The notes below the pieces were generated by a model. That model was not told where the DNA came from and ran no database searches. It was given only the letters and a program-made list of their open reading frames with translations. From assembly GCF_037478305.1 (NCBI RefSeq), contig NZ_JBBGAZ010000003.1, positions 62,001 through 126,000 on the forward strand: a stretch of DNA of 64,000 bases, written 5' to 3'. This DNA comes from Cognatishimia coralii (GTDB lineage Bacteria > Pseudomonadota > Alphaproteobacteria > Rhodobacterales > Rhodobacteraceae). Shown here in pieces: positions 18,099-24,289 of this stretch; the first letter of the stretch is position 1, and each line of letters opens with the position of its first letter. The position numbers were made by a program, and so were the translations under genes.

Positions 18099-19264
18099 GC
18101 CTTACTCCGATTGCAGCGGGCTTTATCCCTCTGGTCGACGCTGCCCCTTTGATCGTCGCCAAAGAACTCGGGTTTGCAGAAGAAGAAGGTCTCGACCTGT
18201 CGCTTGAACGTGCACCAAGTTGGAGCACCCTTCGCGATCAACTTGCCTTTGGGCAAATTCAGGCGGCACATATGTTGTCGCCGGTGCCCGTGGCCTCTTA
18301 TCTGGGATTGATGAACGGGCTGCCGAAATTGCAGGTTCTGTCGGTTCTCAGCATGAATGGCAATGTCATTGGCGTCAGCCCCAATATGGCGGCCCTGTTG
18401 GAAGTGCGCGGCTATGGGTTTGATTTCAAAGACGCCAAAGCAGCCGCGCTTGCCGTTGCATCGCTGCCAAAACCCTTGCGCATTGGCGTGCCGTTTTATC
18501 TGTCGATGCATTCAGAACTGGTGTCGATTTGGCTGAATGCTGTGGGTTTAAAGGCGGGAGACGACTTTCAGATCCAGGCCGTGCCCCCGCCCTTGATGGC
18601 GCAAGCAATTAAGAACGGAGACCTCGACATCTTTTGTGTGGGAGAACCCTGGGGGTCTGTCACTGTAGATACGGCGAATGGTACTCTGATCCTGCCGGGG
18701 GCCGCGATTTGGACGGCAGCGCCCGAAAAAGTTCTGGCGACACGCGCGGACTGGGCCGAGCAAAACGAAGACACAGCGCTCAAGTTGATCCGCGCCTTGT
18801 GGCGCGCTGGGCAATGGTTGGACCAGCCCAGCAAGCATGTCGCTCTGGCAGAGGTTTTGGCCCGCAAGGACTATGTGGGGGTGAACTCTGATCTGATTGA
18901 CAGGGCTTTGACAGGTCGTTTGGTGCTTAACAGTACCGGGGCCAATAAGCATCACGACAATTTTCTGCGTTTCCACACGGAGGGGGCTACCTTTCCGTGG
19001 CAATCACAAGCCGATTGGATCGCCGAACGCCTTAAGGCGCGTCATGGGACAGTCGACGACGTGGCGGCCGCCGAGGTTCACAAGATCTTTCGCAGTGACC
19101 TCTATCGCCGTGCTTTGGGGCAATTGGGGGCGCCGATGCCCTTGAGCAATTCGAAAATTGAGGGCGGACTCACCGAGTCGACCGAGGTCCGTGCGGTGAC
19201 TGGCAGCCTTAGTCTTGGGCAAAACCGCTTCTTTGACGGGCAAACCTTTGACCCTCAGCGGTAG
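18095..19264 (+). CDS. nasS: NasS: cytoplasmic nitrate/nitrite sensor
   Basis: 389 aa of the NrtA/CmpA periplasmic-binding family but with no signal peptide, which marks the sensor NasS rather than a transport protein. The fold is visible in the same order as in NrtA downstream (GFIPLVDAAPLIVAKELGF versus GFIKLTDMAPLAVAYEQGF; FCVGEPWGS versus YCVGEPWNQ). It is translationally coupled to nasT. It is expected to hold NasT in an inactive complex in the absence of nitrate or nitrite. Confidence 0.93.
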   Translation: MSLTPIAAGFIPLVDAAPLIVAKELGFAEEEGLDLSLERAPSWSTLRDQLAFGQIQAAHMLSPVPVASYLGLMNGLPKLQVLSVLSMNGNVIGVSPNMAALLEVRGYGFDFKDAKAAALAVASLPKPLRIGVPFYLSMHSELVSIWLNAVGLKAGDDFQIQAVPPPLMAQAIKNGDLDIFCVGEPWGSVTVDTANGTLILPGAAIWTAAPEKVLATRADWAEQNEDTALKLIRALWRAGQWLDQPSKHVALAEVLARKDYVGVNSDLIDRALTGRLVLNSTGANKHHDNFLRFHTEGATFPWQSQADWIAERLKARHGTVDDVAAAEVHKIFRSDLYRRALGQLGAPMPLSNSKIEGGLTESTEVRAVTGSLSLGQNRFFDGQTFDPQR

Positions 19265-19266
19265 GT

Positions 19267-19285
19267 TTGCACATTTTTTGTGCAA
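19267..19285 (+). promoter_or_regulatory. NtrC-type binding site upstream of the nitrate operon
   Basis: Perfect inverted repeat TTGCACATTTTTTGTGCAA, beginning two bases after the nasS stop. TGCAC-N7-GTGCA matches the 17-base geometry of the enterobacterial NtrC consensus. It lies about 100 bases upstream of the ANTAR leader. I see no sigma-54 -24/-12 pair downstream, which would fit the sigma-70-dependent NtrC known from Rhodobacter. Confidence 0.6.
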
Positions 19286-19300
19286 TCGCAGCGAATGAAC

Positions 19301-19315
19301 GCTGCAATGCAGAAA
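19301..19315 (+). promoter_or_regulatory. Shared element GCTGCAATGCAGAAA upstream of nrtA leader
   Basis: Second copy of the element at 17428-17442 (14 of 15 identical). It sits between the NtrC-like site and the leader hairpins. Confidence 0.45.
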
Positions 19316-19370
19316 AATTAAAGAAATGGACTCGCCAGCCTTAGGGGTGCGTCGCATAAGATGATTAACA

Positions 19371-19483
19371 ACACGACAACGGCGTCGTGTCCCTCCCTCC
19401 CAAAGTTCTGGGAACTCTCTGAGCAAAGTCGCTCGACCTTTGACCCCCTATCCCTGGGGCCAAATGCGTCGGCGGCTTTTTTT
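19371..19483 (+). promoter_or_regulatory. ANTAR-target leader RNA: two hexaloop hairpins plus competing terminator
   Basis: P1 is ACACGAC-[AACGGC]-GTCGTGT (19371-19390), a perfect 7-bp stem. P2 is GAGC-[AAAGTC]-GCTC (19421-19434). Both six-base loops have A at position 1 and G at position 4, the known ANTAR recognition rule. The terminator pairs 19425-19437 with 19468-19479 (two G-U pairs and one bulge) around an inner hairpin, 19439-19447 with 19456-19464, and ends in seven T residues at 19477. Because the terminator's 5' arm begins inside the P2 loop and uses its 3' arm, P2 and the terminator exclude each other. NasT binding should therefore allow readthrough into nrtA. Confidence 0.88.
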
Positions 19484-19521
19484 ATTTTGCCCAACAGGGC
19501 TTAACAACGAGGACAGAAGAC

Positions 19522-20886
19522 ATGAAGAACATTGCTTCGATCCTGGCAGCGACCACATTACTGGCAGCGCCTGCTTGGGCTGAATTGGAACTGGAAAAAG
19601 ACGAGCTGACCTTTGGCTTTATCAAGCTGACGGATATGGCACCTTTGGCCGTTGCGTATGAGCAAGGCTTCTTTGACGACGAAGGCCTGTTCGTGACGCT
19701 GGAAGCGCAAGCGAACTGGAAAGTTCTGCTGGATGGTGTGATCGACGGCCAGCTTGACGGCGCGCATATGTTGGCGGGTCAGCCTCTGGCTGCAACCATC
19801 GGCTACGGCACCGAGGCCCACATCATCACACCATTCTCGATGGACCTGAACGGCAACGGCATCACCGTGTCCAACCAGATCTGGGAAGAGATGAAGCCTT
19901 ATGTGCCTCTGATGGACGATGGCCGTCCACAGCACCCAATCTCTGCCGCCTCTCTGAAGCCTGTGGTTGAGAAATACACTTCTGAAGGCAAGCCATTCAA
20001 CATGGGCATGGTTTTCCCAGTGTCCACGCACAACTATGAACTGCGCTATTGGCTTGCGGCAGGTGGTCTGGAACCAGGCTACTATTCGCCAGAAAACATC
20101 ACCGGCCAGATCGGCGCGGATGTTCTTTTGTCTGTGACCCCTCCTCCACAGATGCCAGCGACCATGGAAGCGGGCACCATCTATGGTTACTGCGTGGGTG
20201 AGCCTTGGAACCAACAGGCCGTGTTCAAAGGCATCGGTGTACCTGTGATCACCGACTATGAGCTCTGGAAGAACAACCCAGAGAAAGTCTTCGGCATCAC
20301 CAATGAATTCGCCGAAATGTACCCGAACACCACCAAAGCTGTGGTGAAGGCTCTGATCCGCGCAGCAATGTGGCTGGATGAAAACGACAACGCGAACCGC
20401 GAAGAAGCCGTGGAAATCCTGTCGCGTCCTGAATATGTGGGCGCGGACTATGAGGTTATCGCGAACTCTATGACCGGTACTTTCGAGTATGAAAAAGGCG
20501 ACAAGCGCGAAGTACCAGATTTCAACGTTTTCTTCCGCTACAACGCGACCTACCCTTATTACTCTGACGCAATCTGGTATCTGACCCAGATGCGCCGCTG
20601 GGGCCAGATCGCCGAAACCAAGCCTGACAGCTGGTACGACGAAGTTGCGAAATCTGTCTATAAGCCTGAGATCTATCTCGAAGCCGCGAAACTGCTGGTC
20701 GAAGAAGGTCTGGCGAACGAAGCGGACTTCCCTTGGGACAGCGACGGCTACAAAGCGCCGACCCCAGCCGCCGACATCATTGACGGCATCCCATACGACG
20801 GTCGCACCCCGAACGCTTATCTGGAAAGCCTGCCGATTGGTTTGAAGTCTGGCCAAACCGTGGTTGGTGCAGAAGTCCAAGGCTAA
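19522..20886 (+). CDS. nrtA: Nitrate ABC transporter substrate-binding protein NrtA
   Basis: 454 aa. It has a Sec signal peptide (MKNIASILAATTLLAAPAWA, residues 1-20) with GAGGAC upstream. It is the NrtA/CmpA nitrate-bicarbonate binding family, here with the C-terminal extension usual for NrtA. Conserved ligand-pocket stretches are GQLDGAHMLAGQPLA and GYCVGEPWNQQ. No lipobox is seen, so the protein is probably free in the periplasm. It is the first structural gene after the NasT-controlled leader. Confidence 0.92.
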   Translation: MKNIASILAATTLLAAPAWAELELEKDELTFGFIKLTDMAPLAVAYEQGFFDDEGLFVTLEAQANWKVLLDGVIDGQLDGAHMLAGQPLAATIGYGTEAHIITPFSMDLNGNGITVSNQIWEEMKPYVPLMDDGRPQHPISAASLKPVVEKYTSEGKPFNMGMVFPVSTHNYELRYWLAAGGLEPGYYSPENITGQIGADVLLSVTPPPQMPATMEAGTIYGYCVGEPWNQQAVFKGIGVPVITDYELWKNNPEKVFGITNEFAEMYPNTTKAVVKALIRAAMWLDENDNANREEAVEILSRPEYVGADYEVIANSMTGTFEYEKGDKREVPDFNVFFRYNATYPYYSDAIWYLTQMRRWGQIAETKPDSWYDEVAKSVYKPEIYLEAAKLLVEEGLANEADFPWDSDGYKAPTPAADIIDGIPYDGRTPNAYLESLPIGLKSGQTVVGAEVQG

Positions 20887-20898
20887 CCCACACCATTA

Positions 20899-20923
20899 CC
20901 CTCTCCCCGCCTTGGGGAGAGGG
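20899..20923 (+). promoter_or_regulatory. Intercistronic hairpin between nrtA and nrtB
   Basis: Perfect 10-bp inverted repeat CCCTCTCCCC / GGGGAGAGGG around GCCTT, without a T-run. Such hairpins after a binding-protein gene often protect its mRNA or reduce readthrough, so that more binding protein than permease is made. It starts 13 bases after the nrtA stop. Confidence 0.7.
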
Positions 20924-20973
20924 CTCCCCCCGCGATTTACACCGCAGCTATTCGAATTCTCAGGACCAGTGCT

Positions 20974-22056
20974 ATGACAGCCATCGACCCACAAACCATC
21001 ACCGAGGCAGATCGCGAGGCACGACGCGCGCGTCTGTTTACGCGTATCAACAAAGCCGACGCCTGGTTTCAGGTTCTGGGCCTTGCTTGGATCACCCCGA
21101 TCCTGAAAGCCGCAGCGGGCGACAACCCGCGCGCGCAAATGAAAGAAATCTGGCGCCTTTTGTGTGTGCCATTGCTGGCGATTGCAGCCTTCCTTGTGAT
21201 GTGGGGCACTTTGGCGCCAACCGTTCAGACCTCTCTGGGCGCGGTCCCCGGGCCGCAGCAAGTCTGGACCGAAGCCGTCAACCTGCATGAAGACGCGCAG
21301 GCCAAAGCCGAAAAGCGCGAAAAGCACGAAGAGCGCGTGGCAAAACGCAACGAGCGTTTCATCGCAAACGGCCAGCCTGAAAAGGTCAAAGACATCCCCT
21401 TCACCGGCGCGCCAAGCTATTATCAGCAAATCTGGACCTCGATCCAAACCGTGTTCTTCGGCTTTTTGATCGCCACTGTGATCGCCGTTCCACTGGGGAT
21501 TATGGCGGGTCTCAGCCCGACCGCGAACTCTGCGATCAACCCGCTTATTCAGATCTTTAAGCCGGTGTCTCCGCTGGCATGGCTGCCGATTGTCACCATG
21601 GTCGTTTCAGCCGTTGCCGCGTCCGAAGGCGGGCTGTTTGCGAAATCCTTCCTTGTGTCGGCCATCACCGTGACGCTCTGTTCCTTGTGGCCAACGCTGA
21701 TCAACACTGCGCTGGGTGTTGCTTCGATCGACAAAGATCTGGTGGCCGTGTCCAAAGTTCTGAAAATGAACACTTACACCAAGATCACCAAATTGGTTCT
21801 GCCCTCTGCCCTGCCGCTGATCTTCACCGGTCTGCGTCTGTCCCTGGGTGTGGGCTGGATGGTTCTGATTGCAGCTGAAATGCTGGCACAAAACCCGGGT
21901 CTGGGCAAATTCGTCTGGGATGAGTTCCAGAACGGTTCCTCCAGCTCTTTGGCGAAAATCATGGTCGCCGTTCTGACCATCGGTATCATCGGCTTCCTTC
22001 TGGACCGCGTGATGTACGCCATACAATCCCTCTTCACCTTTACCTCGAACCGGTGA
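20974..22056 (+). CDS. nrtB: Nitrate ABC transporter permease NrtB
   Basis: 360 aa of the BPD_transp_1 family. A first helix lies at about 67-90. A strongly charged, helical insert follows (EDAQAKAEKREKHEERVAKR, about residues 105-125), longer than in cyanobacterial NrtB. The five-helix core comes next, with the EAA loop VSKVLKMNTYTKITKLVLPSALP near residue 260, where the ATPase docks. It is translationally coupled to the ATPase gene (GTGA overlap at 22053). Confidence 0.92.
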   Translation: MTAIDPQTITEADREARRARLFTRINKADAWFQVLGLAWITPILKAAAGDNPRAQMKEIWRLLCVPLLAIAAFLVMWGTLAPTVQTSLGAVPGPQQVWTEAVNLHEDAQAKAEKREKHEERVAKRNERFIANGQPEKVKDIPFTGAPSYYQQIWTSIQTVFFGFLIATVIAVPLGIMAGLSPTANSAINPLIQIFKPVSPLAWLPIVTMVVSAVAASEGGLFAKSFLVSAITVTLCSLWPTLINTALGVASIDKDLVAVSKVLKMNTYTKITKLVLPSALPLIFTGLRLSLGVGWMVLIAAEMLAQNPGLGKFVWDEFQNGSSSSLAKIMVAVLTIGIIGFLLDRVMYAIQSLFTFTSNR

Positions 22057-23744
22057 TCGACATGAGCTTTTTCAAATTTGAAAACGTCGACAAGAGCTTT
22101 GGCGAAGGCACCGCCAAGACCGAGGTTCTGAAGAACATCAACCTAGAAGTACAGGAGGGCGAGTTCCTCGTCCTGCTGGGCTTCTCGGGCACCGGCAAAA
22201 CCACTCTGATCAACCTGATGGCGGGTCTAGAAGAGCCAACCAAAGGGTCCGTTACCTTCAAGGGCGAACCGGTCAAAGGCCCAAGCCCCGAGCGCGGTGT
22301 GATCTTCCAAAGCTATTCCCTGATGCCTTGGCTGACGGTGAACGGAAACGTCAAACTGGCGCTGGATTCTGTTTTCCCGAATATGCCGAAGGCGGAAAAG
22401 GAAGAGAAAGTAGCCCATTACGTCAAGATGGTGGGCCTGTCCCATGCAGCCACCCGCCGCCCTGCGGAACTGTCGGGCGGGATGCGTCAACGGGTGAACG
22501 TAGCGCGTGCGCTGGCGATGAACCCAGAGATGCTGCTCTTGGACGAGCCACTGTCCGCACTCGACGCCCTCACCCGTGCCAATCTGGCGGATGAGATCGA
22601 GGCGATCTGGCAGGGCGACAAGAAAACCTGTGTGCTGATCACCAATGACGTTGACGAGGCCATCATTCTAGCCGACCGTATCATTGCGCTGCGTCCTGAC
22701 GGCACCTTGGGTGAAGAGTTCAAAGTCTCGATCCCGCGTCCACGTGACCGCATGGAGATGAACAACCACGACGGCTTCAAAAAGCTGCGCGCGGATGTGA
22801 CCAAATACCTGATGGATGTAGGTATTGAGGCGAAGGTCGAAGGCTCTAAGATCCTGCCGGATGTCACCCCGATCCACGGTGCACCCAAGGCGGTGGCGGA
22901 CGCGCAAAAAGGGATGATCGACAAGAACTTCCTCGACTTCTCACAGCTGCACAAAATCTATCCGACGCCCAAGGGCCCTCTGACTGTGGTTGAGGATTTC
23001 AACCTCAAACTGAACCGAGGCGAGTTCATCTCTCTGATTGGTCACTCTGGCTGTGGCAAATCCACGGTTCTGACCATGGCGGCGGGACTGAATGACATTT
23101 CCAAAGGCGCGATCCGACTGGATGGTCGTCACGTCGAAGGCGCAGATCCCGAGCGCGCAGTGGTGTTTCAATCACCAAACCTCTTCCCTTGGCTGAGCGC
23201 TCGGGAGAACTGTGCGATTGGCGTGGACAAGGTCTATCCGAAGGCCAGCCAGGCCGAAAAGCAGGATGTGGTCGAGTACTATCTGGAACGTGTCGGTCTG
23301 GCCGATGCCATGGATCGCCCGGCCCATTCCATGTCCAACGGTATGAAGCAACGTGTCGGCATCGCCCGAGCCTTTGCTCTGTCGCCGAAACTGCTCTTGC
23401 TGGATGAGCCCTTCGGCATGCTCGACAGCCTCACCCGCTGGGAGCTGCAGGAAGTTTTGATGGAAGTCTGGGACCGCACCAAAGTCACTGCGATCTGTGT
23501 GACCCATGATGTGGACGAAGCCATCCTACTGGCGGACCGCGTGGTTATGATGACCAACGGTCCACAGGCGACAGTCGGTAAAATTGTAGACGTTAATCTG
23601 CCACGCCCACGCAGCCGCAAGGCCCTGCTTGAGCATCCGGATTACTACAAATTCCGTCAGGAAGTGCTTGATTTCCTTGAAGAGTATGAGCATGGCGCCA
23701 AGCCCAAGGCCAAAACTCCCGCAAAAGCGATCGCCGCGGAATAA
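22053..23744 (+). CDS. Nitrate ABC transporter, two ATPase domains fused in one chain (NrtC/NrtD-type)
   Basis: 563 aa (GTG at 22053; ATG at 22062 is also possible). It holds two complete ABC cassettes. NBD1 (about 4-255) has Walker A GFSGTGKTT, signature LSGGMRQR, Walker B LLLDEP, and ITND at the switch position. NBD2 (about 295-540) has Walker A GHSGCGKST, signature MSNGMKQR, LLLLDEP, and a regular VTHD. The changes hit the H-loop of NBD1 and the signature of NBD2, which meet in the same composite ATP site. The fused chain would supply both ATPase positions of the NrtB permease dimer. It differs from cyanobacterial NrtC, whose second domain is NrtA-like. Confidence 0.88.
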   Translation: MIDMSFFKFENVDKSFGEGTAKTEVLKNINLEVQEGEFLVLLGFSGTGKTTLINLMAGLEEPTKGSVTFKGEPVKGPSPERGVIFQSYSLMPWLTVNGNVKLALDSVFPNMPKAEKEEKVAHYVKMVGLSHAATRRPAELSGGMRQRVNVARALAMNPEMLLLDEPLSALDALTRANLADEIEAIWQGDKKTCVLITNDVDEAIILADRIIALRPDGTLGEEFKVSIPRPRDRMEMNNHDGFKKLRADVTKYLMDVGIEAKVEGSKILPDVTPIHGAPKAVADAQKGMIDKNFLDFSQLHKIYPTPKGPLTVVEDFNLKLNRGEFISLIGHSGCGKSTVLTMAAGLNDISKGAIRLDGRHVEGADPERAVVFQSPNLFPWLSARENCAIGVDKVYPKASQAEKQDVVEYYLERVGLADAMDRPAHSMSNGMKQRVGIARAFALSPKLLLLDEPFGMLDSLTRWELQEVLMEVWDRTKVTAICVTHDVDEAILLADRVVMMTNGPQATVGKIVDVNLPRPRSRKALLEHPDYYKFRQEVLDFLEEYEHGAKPKAKTPAKAIAAE

Positions 23745-23796
23745 GGGTTTGGGACCAGCGATGTTCAGACTTTCGAAAGCCAGCCTGCCTAATGTG

Positions 23797-23818
23797 CACT
23801 CTCTTATTGAGGAGAGTG
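23797..23818 (+). promoter_or_regulatory. Hairpin covering the globin ribosome-binding site
   Basis: Stem CACTCTC / GAGAGTG with eight-base loop TTATTGAG. The ribosome-binding site GAGGAG (23809-23814) lies partly in the loop and partly in the 3' arm, seven bases before the ATG at 23822. It could limit translation of the globin. Confidence 0.5.
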
Positions 23819-23821
23819 TCC

Positions 23822-24247
23822 ATGGCGGATCTGACCAAAGACGAAGTGAAACTTATCCAAGACAGCTATCGCGGCATCAAGATGCAGCAGGGCTATCTGG
23901 CAGAGGCTTTCTATCGCATCCTGTTTCGCAACACACCGGCTGCGCGCGAATTGTTTCCCGAGGAAATGTCGGGCCAGCTCGAGAAGTTCAGCGACATGCT
24001 GGATTTCCTTGTGAACAACCTCAGCACACCCTGGCTGTTCACCGGCAAGATCAAGCGACTTGGTCGGCGGCATGTGAATTACAACGCCGAGGCGGAACAT
24101 TACGAGCTGGTGGGCGAGGCCTTGATCCAAGCGATCGAGGATATGGCGCCCCGTACGTTAACGGATGCGGAAATCGCGGCCTGGGAGAAGGCCTATCGCG
24201 GCATTGCCTCGATGATGAAAGACGCGGCGTATACGGACGCCGCCTAA
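23822..24247 (+). CDS. Single-domain haemoglobin of the nitrate operon
   Basis: 141 aa from MADLTKDEVK at 23822. It is a globin of the flavohaemoglobin type without the reductase domain. Helix A/B (KLIQDSYRGI), the C-E region (LFRNTPAARELFPEEMSGQLEKF in two parts) and the proximal F8 His (H84 in GRRHVNY) are visible, followed by helix G/H stretches (ELVGEALIQAI). Similar stand-alone globins in rhizobial assimilatory nitrate operons (Bjgb) act against NO made during nitrite reduction. Here it lies between transporter and nitrite reductase genes, so the same role is likely. No flavoprotein partner is adjacent. Confidence 0.85.
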   Translation: MADLTKDEVKLIQDSYRGIKMQQGYLAEAFYRILFRNTPAARELFPEEMSGQLEKFSDMLDFLVNNLSTPWLFTGKIKRLGRRHVNYNAEAEHYELVGEALIQAIEDMAPRTLTDAEIAAWEKAYRGIASMMKDAAYTDAA

Positions 24248-24255
24248 CACGGGCC

Positions 24256-24283
24256 CTCCCTGCCCGCACAAAAGGGCAAGGAG
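24256..24283 (+). promoter_or_regulatory. Hairpin covering the nirB ribosome-binding site
   Basis: CTCC-C-TGCCC pairs with GGGCA-A-GGAG around eight-base loop GCACAAAA (nine pairs, one mismatch). The 3' arm contains the whole nirB ribosome-binding site AAGGAG, six bases before the GTG start at 24290. Confidence 0.55.
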
Positions 24284-24289
24284 TAAATC

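Noticed and set aside
19558..20880. 440-codon minus-strand frame opposite nrtA
   Set aside because: Antisense shadow of a clear binding-protein gene, with a composition typical of reverse-frame translation.
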